From positions 434,001 through 498,000 of the forward strand of contig JAHDVF020001512.1 in the NCBI GenBank assembly GCA_022606425.2: a stretch of DNA of 64,000 nucleotides, given 5' to 3'. The translations under genes and the position numbers were made by a program. Under the pieces are notes generated by a model that saw only the letters and a program-made list of their open reading frames with translations, was not told where the DNA came from and ran no database searches. Origin of the DNA: Lepidostoma basale. Taxonomy: Eukaryota > Arthropoda > Insecta > Trichoptera > Lepidostomatidae. This document shows positions 35,302 to 46,729 of the stretch, piece by piece (positions within the stretch are counted from its first letter, which is position 1; each line of letters starts with the position of its first letter).

Positions 35302-36070
35302 TAGTGTAGCCGCTATGATCTGAGTCTTGGGGCCATAAATCGTTTCCCTATGTCTATCTCGCTTGCACTTACTGCCTTATGGAGCGGTTTAGGGATGGGC
35401 GTAACAACAAAATAAATATATCGATAAGTAACGTTTATTATCGTATCTTGTTCATAAACTTTAACGAGTTAACAAAGTTTTGATATTAAACTTTATTTAC
35501 TGGTTTTATGTGCGTTTAAATTGTGAAATTTTAAAAATTGTATACCGTATGTCTATAAATACAGAAAGAAAGTTAAGTATAAGAAACAAAGTAGATCATA
35601 TTGTGGCCCTTAAAAGTCCACTGTCGCTCTACTCACACCACAAATAAACGCGGCCATTTCACGTGGTTCGTTGAAATAAGAGAAACCATTTTATTCGGAT
35701 CACTTTTCAATTCATTGACAAACAGGAATACGTTGTGAATCACTGTTCGAGTTTGAGGGCTAATATCGCCATGTAATTTCTTCAAATCAACGTTAGAAAA
35801 TAAACTATCCATAGTGCGCAACGAGTGGTGACACACAAATATATTTATTTAATTGCTGTAAACACATCTATAGCAAAAAACACGCACTGCAATTGCACAG
35901 ACCAATCATTAGTGACTCATCGTACATATCATAACGTACAGATCATTAAAAAATCATTATAGTCGATTGTATCGTATATCGATCGATGAAAAAACGGTCC
36001 CGGCGCGCTTCCCATCCTTATCTCTATTGACATTTATGGCCTCAAGACTCAGTTTTAAACGGCTCTAGTA
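35302..36070. mobile_element. Nested TA-flanked DNA transposon (Tc1/mariner-like, non-autonomous)
   Basis: TA lies on each side (35300-35301, 36071-36072). Imperfect terminal inverted repeats of about 37 bp: ctgagtcttggggccataaa on the left against ctgagtcttgaggccataaa read from the right. Contains a 67-codon minus ORF (35633-35836) with LHGDISPQTRTVIHNVFLFV, which resembles the N-terminal helix region of IS630/Tc1-type transposases. Class is inferred. Confidence 0.6.
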
Positions 36071-36133
36071 TAGTTTCGCTTGGACCCAAGCTTCATCAGG
36101 GCAGTATAATAACTATTAAGTTATTATACTGCC

Positions 36134-36165
36134 CTGATGAAGCTTGGGTCCAAGCAAAACTAGTT
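36134..36165 (+). ncRNA. Hammerhead-like RNA core (FB4)
   Basis: CTGATGA, A, stem GCTTGG with loop GT and CCAAGC (6 bp perfect), then AAAAC (first G changed to A in this arm, still G in the other), TA, GTT. The outer bases TGCC and GGCA can pair as stem I. Confidence 0.35.
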
Positions 36166-36269
36166 GGCATCAATATAATAACCCTACCGTGGTTAAATAC
36201 AAAGTTATTTTATTTATATAATTAATTAAATTTATGTTATAATAAAAAATATTTCAGATAATCAAATGA

Positions 36270-36385
36270 TTTTACTGAAATCTCTTGATGGAAGTTCATT
36301 TTAAATAATAATTAAATAAAACGATGTTTTTTAACTACTTCCACTTTTGTCTTTATTTAGACAGCGACCGGTTTCGTTTATGATG
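36270..36385 (-). mobile_element. FB3 half element
   Basis: Contains tcttgatggaagttcatttt, cttccacttttgtctttatt and gcgaccggtttcg; the other arm is absent. Confidence 0.7.
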
Positions 36386-36566
36386 AAAATATATACATTG
36401 TTAGTTAGTAGTATTGTCAAAGACACGTGTGTTCAGAAATGTTGCAGAAACAGAAAATACATATTGATACAGTTTATATAATTCTCTCAATGATGCAGGT
36501 ACCTACTTTTCGTGACGAGATAAATAAATTTGTAAAGATGTGTACCGAAATTGGGTTCAAATAACC

Positions 36567-36690
36567 TGTTGTATATAAAAATCTAGAAAGCAACGGGAAA
36601 CTACCATATTTAATGCCCAAGTGGCATCTTAAGAACCACCAAAATGTTACACTTAGTCGCAAACCAATCCCTAAGATTGAATCTTAAAAA
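36567..36690. repeat. Two-copy interspersed repeat
   Basis: Partner of 5110-5250: gaaagcaacgggaaactacc, tgcccaagtggcatc, cgcaaaccaatccct. It ends about 140 bp upstream of the first kinesin exon in the window. Confidence 0.65.
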
Positions 36691-36828
36691 AAAGTAGAGT
36701 AAGCTGCGTTTCAATACAAAAGAATACAAAAATAAATACAAAATTACATTATCGGGTGAAGAGTTTTAATTCAGCTTTTATTTAGTTTATTGGAATTATG
36801 TGAAATTAATTAAGGTGTCTCCCCGCAG

Positions 36829-37100
36829 GGTCCGGCAAGTCGTACACCATGATGGGCGCGCAGGAGGGCAAGGGGGTGATCCCGCGCCTGTGCGACGCTC
36901 TCTTCGCCGAGATCGCGCTCCGGCAGACGCGAGACCTCTCTTACAAGGTGGAGGTCTCCTACATGGAGATCTACAATGAGCGCGTGCACGACCTGCTCGA
37001 CCCGCGCACCACCAACAAGCAGTCGCTCAAGGTGCGCGAGCACGTCGTGCTGGGGCCGTACGTCGACGGACTATCGAGGCTGGCCGTCACATCCTTCAGG
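36829..37100 (+). CDS. Khc-73: Khc-73/KIF13-type kinesin-3, motor exon a (P-loop to loop before switch I)
   Basis: Internal exon of a plus-end-directed microtubule motor. It follows an acceptor (ccccgcag) and ends at AGG before gtaagt. One base of the first Gly codon lies in the missing upstream exon. It begins inside the P-loop ([10 protein letters not shown]), followed by [20 protein letters not shown] and [19 protein letters not shown], which match KIF13/Khc-73 rather than KIF1A/unc-104. It is strongly GC-rich against AT-rich flanks. In Drosophila Khc-73 works with Dlg and Pins in cortical polarity and carries endosomal cargo (family knowledge). The start codon and the rest of the P-loop were not found in the 36.8 kb upstream. 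It ends in phase 0 and splices to 58467. Confidence 0.95.
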
Positions 37101-38764
37101 GTAAGTGCCATTTTTTCACTACCACAATCAATTAATGTACTTATATGTATATACCTCTGGACTTCCGATCTCTGCAGTTCTTAAACCATTCTATTGGCAT
37201 TTGTGCCGAATCCACGAGTTCCGTTGATCTTACCTTTAAGAGTAAATAGCTTTAATTAGGTACATTAATCAAACAGTTCATATGCTACGTTTCCGATTAT
37301 AATTCTCGCAAGCCGCCATTGATATTTGCTTACCAAGTTTAACCACTGTAGTTATGTTATTCTTTGATATATTCACATTTCAAATGTATGAAGACGGTTC
37401 ATGAAACTATCTTTCAGATCTCCGCTTCATATTTCAGAAGTAAACGTTAACATTTTATTATCTTCTGACGAAGTTTTAAATTTAAATTGTTTCTCGTTTT
37501 GCAATATGCCACACGTGTCATCTACTTTTTGTTAGATTTTAGAAACTGGATCGAGCTTTTCTGTTAGAATATTTATGATTATTCCTATTTTATGTTTTAA
37601 AACTTATGATTTTTGTCTTCCTTCAACAAAATCTCGTATGCGTATAACGCTCTGTATATTATAGGAGCCAGATGTCAGTTGCTCACAATTCATAACTTAA
37701 ATTAAATTGGTTTACTTTATTTTCCTCTATGATCCGGGTCTCATTGAAAAGAGCTTTAAATTAAAATTAATGTGGGGAATTTAGAAACCAGATCGCGTAT
37801 CCTTTATTTAATGGGATTATCTGTATGAATGTGATTTTTTTACATTGAGATAAGAGTTGAACGTGGTTCTAGAATGAGATGGGACTGTTTCAAGATTTAA
37901 AAGGTTGACACAACATAATTGAAAGATTTACAGCCAATTCAAACTTGTCGAAGAGTTTTATAATTTATGGAACCAAATAAGTATAATATATTATAATGTA
38001 CTAGTATTATGATAAAGCGTGAAACACAATATAATTTATTACAAAAAGATTATAATTACATCGTAAATTTTTAGAAAATCAAGTATAATGAAATTGAAAA
38101 TGTTTCTGTGCGCTCTTTTTTCCCTTACAAGTGGTTAATAATGTAATAATGAACTTAGGAAGGTTTGAATATTCAATATTTAAATTGCCTCCGAAACGTG
38201 CGCCGCGCCGGGCCGCTAATTGTGCCGCAGATTGGCCCCACTTCTTTATGTTTTATTAAATTGAAGGTCGCTGGCGAGTTTGATTTTATATAATTTGAAA
38301 GCGCTTTTGATTTCTTAGTTTTACATTGTCAGCATTTATCAATCATATTGGGGACAGCTGGCTGAAAAGAAGTTAAATTTAAGAAAAGTAATTCACCTCT
38401 CAAATAGAATTATAGGTTTAGGCAGCATTTCTAAACATAGTTTTAGTTGATTAACAGTATACCTTGGTAAGGAATAGCTTATCTACAAAAAGTGAGAGAT
38501 GGATTTTTTAATAAGGATGAAACTTAATTTAATGCAGTATTTTAATTTCTGATGAAATATTGTGTGGTGCAATCTCAAATTCTAATATATACGCACATTG
38601 TCAGGTGCACGTATTAATAATATTATGAAATGTCATAAAATACGAGTAGTTTGGGGCACAAGGGGTCAAATAATGATGAAATGATAAAGATCGTTTGTAA
38701 ACCGCGTGAAAGACACGAAATCATGTTAAACGGTTAATTAAATAAAATCTGTGATTGGTTTATT

Positions 38765-38905
38765 ACTTCTTCTTCTTCTTCCTCGTTGTAGACCTATGTG
38801 ATCTGTTCTCCAGAGTGTTGCTCCTCCTGTGGAGTAGATTCCCAGCTGTCCTATCATATTTTAGGAGGTCTTCTACGAGGACGAGTCCCATGAGGCTGAT
38901 TATGC
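38765..38905 (-). mobile_element. LN3 LINE 3' fragment
   Basis: Contains gtagacctatgtgatctgtt, cctgtggagtagattcccag and aggaggtcttctacgaggac, matching 51235-51325. The tail gaagaagaagaag lies on the minus strand. Confidence 0.7.
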
Positions 38906-38949
38906 AATGCAATATATGAGAGTTTTATTACTAATAGGGGTTTATTACT

Positions 38950-39385
38950 AATATTGCAAACAAACAAAAAATTAGTGATAATATTATAAATGTGCACATA
39001 TAAATCAAAGCGTTCTTGGTTTCACTATTATGAATTTACTTATTTAGACATATTTTGAAGATATCTGCTTCATTATATATTACAATTCATAAAACTCAAT
39101 TAAAACGGAACTCCACAGTAATTTTAGATCCTCAAATTTTTTAAAACATTTTATTGACAGCGTAAGTCAAATCTAAGTTTATTTTGAAATACTCTAAATA
39201 CATGATAAGCTAAGATATATATTATACTCATTTCTATAAACGTTGACTCACTATGGATTGTAAATATATCTAATTCTCATACTTAGCATTTGAGAATAAC
39301 CATTTTTGTGTTATTACGAGACAGTTGTTAAACCTACAACAAAATTGGCTTACCTCAAAGACGACCTGAAAGTCATTTTCTGATA
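38950..39385. other. AT-rich intron sequence, nothing recognised
   Basis: No family match. Confidence 0.4.
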
Positions 39386-39389
39386 ATTA

Positions 39390-39730
39390 GCCAACGCTCA
39401 AAGCGCCGTTTATTAAAACAGATGAGTTGAACAAATGGCGACCCGTTTTCGTATCAAGATTCACCCGACTGCCGCCCATCTGTTCCGCCGTTTCTCTCCG
39501 GCTGGATGTGATGGATTGTGCGAACCTCCATTGTCACAAATTACAGTGTTTATTTACAGTAACGGCGGCGTTTTTCCACACTCAAACGAAACTGCGCGCG
39601 CCATTAGGGGGTATTTATGGGTGGATCGCATTAGCCATGAAGTATGCTCGAATTGCGTTAATACTCGCAGGTGCGGGTAGAGCAGCGAGTGAGCTGGCGC
39701 ATATTCTACTTTCGGCTCCTAATCGTTAGA
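39390..39730. other. GC-richer unique intronic island
   Basis: The longest unique island of the big intron. Two overlapping plus ORFs (100 and 81 codons) without domains. Contains homeobox-type words ccattag and tttatgg near 39600-39620. Candidate intronic enhancer. Confidence 0.4.
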
Positions 39731-39819
39731 ATGCTTTGATTTTGTGTTTAATTGTCTTCACATTCAAAATAAAAAAGTTATATATCCGAACTCCGTATAA
39801 CGAACAGCCTAAATACAAG

Positions 39820-40200
39820 GAAATTCACACTTCACTCGGCGAACTCCTCGGCAATAGGAAGATTAGTTGAGCCGAAGCGTTGCCCCAGTACAAATTTCTG
39901 GGATCGAGCGTTCGCGGTAGCCGGTCCATCGGCTTGGAACAATCTCCCTTCACACCTCAGATGCATAAATGATCCGACAGATTTCAGATCTAAACTGAAA
40001 ACCCATCTTTTTCATATTTCATACCCAATTTAAACATTTATACTTTGTTCTACTATACTTTCTAACCGATCGCGAAAATCAGATGCAGCGTTCGCATTTG
40101 GATTTTTAGATTTAAAACACGTCTTAATGCGCTCTTGAGGTGATTACATCACAAAAACGGTGCTTCAAAAGTTAGCATATTTTTATTATTATTAATATTG
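39820..40200 (+). mobile_element. LN5 LINE (CR1/jockey-like), C-terminal end and tail
   Basis: Decayed frames read RAFAVAGPSAWNNLP-like, then SKLKTHLF-like (aaactgaaaacccatctttt). The 3' UTR block gcgctcttgaggtgattaca is followed by caaaaacggtgcttc and a TTA-rich tail. Confidence 0.75.
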
Positions 40201-40269
40201 CATTCTTATCACTTACAGTGTTTATATAGCTACTTAATGTAAAACATGCATAGAGTTTTACTGTCTTTG

Positions 40270-41010
40270 GTTACTAGTTTAATAAATGCAATATTTCAGA
40301 AAAAAAGAAGAGAAAAACCTGCAAATACTTTTGAACGCATTCCATCTTGCTAGTCAAAAATACAATATGATCATATCAGTAGCAAAGACCAAGAGTATGG
40401 TATTCTCTCGAGCTCAGGTGGGATGTAGCGTGTCTGTGGGGGGTGTTTCAGTGGAACATTTGGAATCTGGGTGTGGACTTGTGTGGGAAAACGGATCGAC
40501 CATGTGAAGTGATGGGGCAAGTAAACAAGGCTGCGGTCATTTCAGGATGCTTGAAGAATTCAATTTGGAAAAACATGAAGATTAGCAGCAAAGTGAGAAT
40601 TTATAAGACTTTTATTTTATAAGACATATGTGATCGAGTGCAGGGCGGACACCACAATCACAAAAAGGCGCTCAGAGTGTCAGAAATGAAGACACTCAGA
40701 AATATATCCGGCAAGACACTGCAATAGAGGATTGGGAATACGCGGATAAGGAAGATATGCGAGGTCGAGGATGTCGATAGGTGGGGGAGACAAAGGAGAA
40801 GATACTGATACGGAGAGGAAAATGGATCCATCCAGACTCCCCTTCATTGTGTTACACGGCCAGCCGCATGGTAGACGACCCCCGGGCAGACCACCAAAGA
40901 GATGGATCGACAGCTAGGAGTCGACTTTGCAGAAGGCCAATTCCTCTTAAGAAACAGGCCACAAGGCCCACACTAAGAATAAGAAGAGAAGAAGAAGAAT
41001 ATTTCAGAAA
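40270..41010 (+). mobile_element. LN3 LINE, longest copy (end of RT domain to 3' tail)
   Basis: Encodes EEKNLQILLNAFHLASQKYN and MIISVAKTKSMVFSR, the thumb/end region of a non-LTR reverse transcriptase. A frame-broken ELKTLRNISGKT-like part follows, then RIRKICEVEDVDRWG-like, GRPPKRWIDS-like and RNRPQGP-like pieces and a gaagaagaagaat tail. Several stops and shifts; inactive. Confidence 0.8.
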
Positions 41011-41589
41011 TTATGTATGCATACAACTGATTTCGTAATAAATGTAAAAAATATATTATCATTAACTTTTGTCTTACATTTAAACTGCACTTCATTTTTT
41101 GTTTCAATAATTATATATATAGGTTATATCTTAAGAAGCGACAATTTTTTTGAATACATCTATTCACAGTTAGAGTTTATTCAAATTTTAAATATTTGTT
41201 TTCATAATACCAGTATATCCTTACACAATATTATCTGGACTAAAGTTACTTAATTTTAGTAGCCTTACTTAACTGTGCCGTTTTTGGAACTTAGATATAT
41301 ATTTTTTCATTATACGTTAATAATATTTACATGGGTTTGATCGTCAATCGTCTAGGGTACTTTGAGTTGGGCTCTTGAAACATAAAACATGGGCTCGTTT
41401 CTATTCTTATGCGAACAATTTTCCCAGGTACGTGTATCTAATAAACATGTCGCATCGTTAATCTTGCACTTTCCAGTGACTGCTTTACACAGTGCTAGAG
41501 CTACGGGTCTTAAATTGACAAACACAGTCGATTTGTATGAGCATCTATACCTTGTTTCAATGTTTTTCATAATTAATATTGCTCTCCTC

Positions 41590-41830
41590 TAAATTCTATA
41601 ATGAAATAAAATGTTGTTTTTTTATGAATTACTTCCACTTATTGTATTTATTTATACAGCGACCGGTTTCGCCAGGTTACCTGGCATCGACAGACTTGTC
41701 AGTCTGTCAATGCCAACTAGCCTGGCGAAACCGGTAGCTGTCGAAATAAATACAAAAGTAGTGAATTAAAAAAAACATCATTTAATTTAATTATTATTTA
41801 GAATGAACGCCCATCAAAAGATTTCAATAA
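41590..41830. mobile_element. FB3 fold-back element, complete
   Basis: Inverted arms: aaataaaatgttgttttttt, cttccacttattgtatttat and gcgaccggtttcgccagg on the left; cctggcgaaaccggtagctg and the complement of the outer arm on the right. The centre is gacttgtcagtc. Cores at 41661-41693 (minus) and 41704-41736 (plus). Confidence 0.85.
41661..41693 (-). ncRNA. Hammerhead-like RNA core (FB3)
   Basis: Minus strand: CTGTCGA, T, stem GCCAGG with loop TAA and CCTGGC (6 bp perfect), GAAAC, CG, GTC. Position 6 is T instead of the invariant A of hammerheads, which would be expected to reduce or abolish cleavage. In the other arm (41704-41736) the outer bases CAGT and GCTG pair as stem I. Confidence 0.3.
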
Positions 41831-42159
41831 AATAATTAGTAATACCTATACTATACCTTTTGTAATTAAACTTTTTTATTGGATCTTTTTAAGAGCTAGT
41901 TTCATCATTAAAATTTCCAATATTTTTTCTATACTGTTTTAAGTTTTCCAATTCTGTTATTGTTAAAAAAATATGAATAGGTAAAATATTGCGTGAATAC
42001 CAACAATACATAAATTACAAATTATATTTTCGGTTCTTGTCCTCCTAATTAAGCCTCGGAAAATGTCCTCATTAAATTTAGGTTATATTGTATTTTAGAG
42101 CTACAAAAATCTTAAAATTGAGTTATTTTCCTTTGACTTTTAACATGCCCTTTCACAAG

Positions 42160-42300
42160 GAATCGCCGTTTTCTGAATATTTTTTCCTTTGTGATCATAG
42201 TAATTTTATGTTAGGTAATTTAACTCGATCCCGCGCCTGGCCTGGGGTGGGGGTGAACGGGGGCGAGGGGCGCGCCATACCGCTGTAAGGGAAGTCCCTT
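42160..42300. other. GC-richer unique intronic island
   Basis: Non-repetitive; ggcctggggtgggggtgaac near 42238. Confidence 0.3.
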
Positions 42301-42534
42301 AGTGGATTTTAGTCACGAATTTTCCATTCATCGAGGTATTCCTGAAGCCTGAAATAAATTTTAACAGAATAATTGAAATTTCAAAGGAATGCAGGAATAC
42401 CGTCACCTACAACGGGACATCTTGTAATTTTATTTAATATAATTTTATTAACAGAAAGTAAATAGAAATATTCAATTTAAAAAAATATTTTCGATATTGT
42501 TTAAGTAGAGAAATATTACATTATATACATGGAA

Positions 42535-42800
42535 ATAATGAATGAAGAAAGAACGTTAAAGAAAGTTTTTGTAAACGTCGTAAACGGAACATGAAATATA
42601 GAGGCAGACCATGGAAGATGTGGCACGATCGAAGCAATCAAATATTAAATGTCGAATCGGAGAAAGTGACGTGCATGCGTGATACAATGTATGAATGTTG
42701 ACGAATCGAAAGAATTATGTCAGGAAATAACAGTGTGGCGTTCCATTCTTTCTACCTACCCATTCGGGGAGACGGTGCGATGGTAAGTTAGTTAATTTTA
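42535..42800 (+). mobile_element. LN1 LINE, decayed 3' end
   Basis: Contains gaagatgtggcacgatcgaa, caatcaaatattaaatgtcg and atgaatgttgacgaatc, then attcggggagacggtgcgat and the ggtaagttagtta tail. Confidence 0.7.
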
Positions 42801-43479
42801 ATGTTATTCATATTTTAAAACTACCGTTATGAGCAACATTTACAGCTTAATGAAATGATGTTATGAATGTATTCATAAGTGCTAACAAGGAGTTTTAAGA
42901 ATAAAAATTGTGAATAAAAGTTCTATGCAGTTTGTCGTTGAAAGTATCGCGGCTAATGGCGCTTTTGAAAACTTGGACTCTTCATCCTCAAACTGGGGGA
43001 AACTTATTCGTTTTTGATTGTGTAAAGTTTTAATTACTTTGGCGTTTCGTCCGCCAAAATGTTTTATTCGATAGCCGCCCTTACACAGTCGGGCATTCCA
43101 GAGCTAAAGCTTCTTATATTATTTAAATGGTAAACATTGTCAGAGTTGTCAAATAATATACAATTGACACTTGTTTTCGCTCAGTTACGCTTTTATTATT
43201 GGAGAATATATAATATACAAGTTTTTTTTTAAGTTTTCGAGTATGAGTCATTTAAAAATTAATAAATAAAAAACTGTTAGTTGTACTCGAACATTTTTTC
43301 TTCTTAATTAGTGTATTCATTATCAACTATAACTATCTGTCCACATTAGGAAATACCAGACGGGAACATAATAGAGAGAGAGATTAAAAAAGAGCGTATT
43401 AAAAAAATGCTTCCTTTTATTTTCCGCGCAAATTATTTTAAATTCTCCGCAGTTTTAGCTTTCCAACAAGGTATGTAAA

Positions 43480-43658
43480 TTTGTGATAGGTTATACTCGT
43501 AAGGCATTACGTGCGAGGTTAGTGCAGTGGTTAGTTAATAAGTTCCCCGGTCGGTGGATTGGTAGAGGAGGACCCATTTCTTGGCCTGCGAATAGTCCTG
43601 ACTTGACCCTAATGGACTATTACGTGTGTGGTCATATGAAATCTTTAGTTGAATGCTT
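43480..43658 (+). pseudogene. Transposase remnant (Tc1/mariner or IS630-like DDE fragment)
   Basis: The plus ORF includes RLVQWLVNKFPGRWIGRGGP and ISWPANSPDLTLMDYYVCGH, then MKSLVE. PIxWPxxSPDLxPLDFFLWGHxKSLVY is a well-known signature around the second catalytic Asp of DDE transposase-derived insect proteins. The third acidic residue region and the ends are missing. Confidence 0.7.
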
Positions 43659-43659
43659 T

Positions 43660-43745
43660 TTTATCATTCTTTTTTCATTCATTTATTCCACGTGTCCAAA
43701 CCATCTTAATGTTCCTTTCATCACTTTGTTCATAACACTTTATAT
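43660..43745 (-). mobile_element. LN1 LINE fragment
   Basis: Contains tccacgtgtccaaaccatct, taatgttcctttcatcactt and tgttcataacactt, matching 50640-50695. It abuts the transposase remnant. Confidence 0.65.
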
Positions 43746-43849
43746 AAGTGGATAAAACTAATTTCAAATAAAGTGGATAAAACAGTGTAAAAATCCTCCT
43801 TTTAAATTGAATATTTAGTTCTATACTTTTAATAAAGTTATAATAAATA

Positions 43850-44070
43850 AGCTCTCAAGGAAGTCGCCTATTGAACACTTCAGGCAGCGGAGGCTCTACT
43901 AAACACCGTTTAATGAAAGATCGACCAGCGGCAGACTTTCCCCGCGGGGGATTTGATTTTATCCCCTCCTTGATTGCTTTTCTTCTGAAAAGTACATTGT
44001 TTATCCTTTAAGCCGTATTTGGTTCCTTCGTCCCTGGGGACTAGACTTTTAAAGCTTTTTTCAGATGATC
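43850..44070. other. GC-richer unique intronic island
   Basis: Non-repetitive; ctttccccgcgggggatttg near 43936. Confidence 0.3.
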
Positions 44071-44189
44071 GACAACTCTATACTTTTGTTATTTAATTAA
44101 TCAACAAAGCTTTGTGCTTTCTAGTTTATAATTCGTAATTAGAACAGAGAATTTGAAATTGTGAAAATAGTATTATAATATAAAACAAA

Positions 44190-44708
44190 CAAACCATCAC
44201 GCCGTTTCCCCGTAGGGGTAGGCAGAGAGAATGGACCGCCACTCTACTCTATTGTGGCAAACCTTTCTAGTTTCCTCCACATTCATACAACGAGTCATAC
44301 ACGCACGTCGATTCCTCCGACTTCTTTCATGACCAACCTTTTAAATTTGATTAATTTGGTCATGCCATGTTTTCCTCGGTCTGCCTCGACTTCGTACACC
44401 ATTTACATCATTAACGTATACTTTCTTAACCATTCTTTCTCCATCCATGCGTTCCATATGTCCGAACCAACGCAGCGATCCTTTTATAATTTTGTTAATA
44501 TAATAATACCTTTTTCCGCTCTACATTCCTTTCTTATATCAGCATTTGAGATTCTGTCGTATATCGTTCTAACACACATACGTCTTAGGGACCTCATCTC
44601 TACCGCATTTATTTTGCTCTCATCCTTCTTCTGCCAGTTCCATGCTTCGCTTCCATACAATAGGGTTGGGACCAGAACTCCATTGTGAACGGCCGTTTTC
44701 GCTTTCAT
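44190..44708 (-). mobile_element. LN1 LINE, longest C-terminal copy
   Basis: The minus strand encodes MKAKTAVHNGVLVPTLLYGS, EAWNWQKKDESKINAVEMRS and LRRMCVRTIYDRISNADIRK. One break follows, then FGHMERMDG-like, RGRPRKTWHDQINQ-like and RRNRRACMTRCMNVEE-like parts and ILSAYPYGETA. This is the connection region after the RT domain of a non-LTR element. The 3' tail is ggtttgtttgttt. Confidence 0.8.
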
Positions 44709-44709
44709 T

Positions 44710-45500
44710 GATAAATTCTTGTTTCAAAGTAATATATAATTAATATTTTGTTATCTTAATTTAATAGCCTTTTTTGTTCCTTTCAAGTTAAAATTGATAT
44801 TATCCAAAAACGGAGTTGGAAGTAGAATCAAACGCCGATCAGGGTTGCGTTGGTAAGATGGACTTATGAATGACTGCTCCGCTTGGCGCGTAATAGACTG
44901 GAGATTAACCCCATTAGACAGAGATATCTGTATACTAAATGTACTGTTGTTATTGAAACAGGTCGACGATTGGCAATAGTCTTAATTTCTTCAATCAATA
45001 ACTCTTAATTTCTTTGGACAATTTTTCGACTTATTAACTTTTCGTTTTCATATATTTTCTCTGACAATATCATTTCTATACATATATTGTACATTATATT
45101 ATACAATACTCGTATAATGTTGTATACAGATACATGGTATAATGTCACATATAACATTATATAATGTTGTATTCTAGATCAGACCATGACAAAATTTATC
45201 GCATCTTTATTGAGGTATTTGATTACAATTGGTGCTTTCTGGTGTAGTTTTATTAGATTTCGGCTTCTGTCAATCAGGACCCACTGAATCTAATAAAGGT
45301 CGACTGTTCGTTAGGGATGTTTGGTAATCATTTCCATTGCGAAGGCAATGTCGGGGTGTATTGATTTTCCGAGTGATGATTACGCACGCAGGTACTTGTT
45401 AACCAATGGCTGAACTGTAGCGAATTGTATAATTGCACCTGTCAAGTGCATTGGGTACACATTAACATCCGGGAAATTGAATTTCCCTAACGACAGCGGT
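44710..45500. other. Unique intron sequence
   Basis: Moderately GC-rich patches at 44820-44920 and 45230-45480. No recognisable repeats or coding content. Confidence 0.4.
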
Positions 45501-45504
45501 GATG

Positions 45505-45605
45505 TAGGTGCGTACTTATAGCCTAGCGGCTCCCACGCGAGGGCAAATCAATTCAAATCTGACAACCACCTACCACACGTGTCAATGAGTAATTGTTGTG
45601 ATTAT
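45505..45605 (+). mobile_element. Diverged lepidopteran-type tRNA-derived SINE head
   Basis: A box tagcctagcgg (45520-45530) matches the lepidopteran Bm1-like SINE head exactly. About 20 bases later, aattcaaatctga resembles a B box with two changes. The following gtgtcaatgagta is also Bm1-like. Strongly decayed. Confidence 0.5.
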
Positions 45606-45845
45606 TCTTTTTTTATAAACTGTTAAATTGAAAAAAGCTTTATTTATGTATTTTTATTTTACTTCACGATTGGATTTTTATTTTACGCGACTGCTGTTTC
45701 GTCAACCCGTGATGACATCATCAGGTATTACAAAATAAAAATACAATTGTGATACACAAAACAAAGTTTTTTAATTTAACAGTTTATAATGTTAGAGTAT
45801 CATAGGGTTTTGCGCAAAATAATGGACTATTTATTATTTTGTTTT
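45605..45845. mobile_element. FB2 fold-back element
   Basis: Left arm attttacgcgactgctgttt, core at 45689-45724 (minus). Right arm (caattgtgatacacaaaaca, taacagtttataatgttag) ends at ataatggactattt and lacks its own core. Confidence 0.75.
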
Positions 45846-45979
45846 TTTTTAAATAAATATTAATATGTGAATGAATTCATATGTAGCACTTATTTTGTGG
45901 TTAAACATTTTAATTTAGTAAATATATTCAATAAAATAAAATCAACACTGTATATCAAACACGGAATTTCATTATTATT

Positions 45980-46060
45980 ATGTTTCTACAATTGATAATG
46001 CCCTAGCAAGGGGAAACATGTCTTTCTTATAAAACAAAATAAAATTTCTAGGAACCAGAT
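45980..46060. mobile_element. FB1 fragment
   Basis: Contains acaattgataatgccctagc and aaggggaaacatgtctttct, then aatttctagga. Truncated by the LN1 mini-element. Confidence 0.65.
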
Positions 46061-46130
46061 CGTTCGGTTAAAGTGTGGCAGTCTATTATTTATGCCTATC
46101 CCTTCGGGGAGACGGTTAATTAGTCAGTTA
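46060..46130 (+). mobile_element. LN1 mini-element, 3' end
   Basis: Contains cggttaaagtgtggcagtct and tgcctatcccttcggggaga, then cggttaattagtcagtta. It shares the cggttaaagtgtggcag junction with 25265. Confidence 0.6.
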
Positions 46131-46429
46131 CATCGTTGTTCAAGAAACAATACATATCTTATTATTATTTTATGCATTCTTACTTGTCCCGTAGAAATTT
46201 CAAAGTTATTTCATTTTCGATTCCTATCTAAATATTAAAAATTGATTTATTTTTGCGTTATATACAATTTAATCCATATATCGTATCCTTGGCGGGTCTA
46301 TATGAAAACTTGAAAGATATGTGACAAAATACAGTAATATTTCAGGGGCGAGTAGAGTTACGTCTGGTTACAGACCTATCACATAAATGGTCAGTTCTGT
46401 CAATATTATTATATGTCTTCCTTTGTCAC

Positions 46430-46540
46430 CCTTCTGAGCTTCTGTCGTCCGCCGTTCCGGCCGGCCGGGCCTCTGGAGAGATGATATCTCTCTCTCTCAC
46501 CCCGCGTCTCGTCGCACAGGGTATCGTATCATCCAAGTCA
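46430..46540. other. GC-richer unique intronic island
   Basis: Non-repetitive; ttccggccggccgggcctct near 46453 and a short CT run. Confidence 0.3.
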
Positions 46541-46729
46541 TACGACAAAAAGTCGATTATAACTTCTTGATTAAACTCGGCGTATTACTTTATTAATGAC
46601 TTTTATTTGTTGTTTGTTTCCTTTATTTTTTTTATAAACAAATGTCACTGACATCATCCACCGTGTATCGACTCTGGAATGGTAATGGGCTGATCACGTA
46701 GCCAGAATTTCACACGTTTGGACCGCAAA

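Larger units (their letters stand above)
35239..36223. mobile_element. FB4 fold-back element split by a nested DNA transposon
   Basis: The outer arms 35239-35301 and 36161-36223 are inverted copies identical over about 60 bp (cacggtagggttattatatt and complement). The right half holds a palindrome with cores at about 36071-36099 (minus) and 36134-36165 (plus). Removing 35302-36072 joins ccaacta to gtttcgcttgg and restores a symmetric FB4. Confidence 0.8.

Noticed and set aside
36810..37043. Minus-strand ORF over the first kinesin exon
   Set aside because: Shadow of the GC-rich coding exon; the plus strand gives the conserved kinesin sequence with splice sites.
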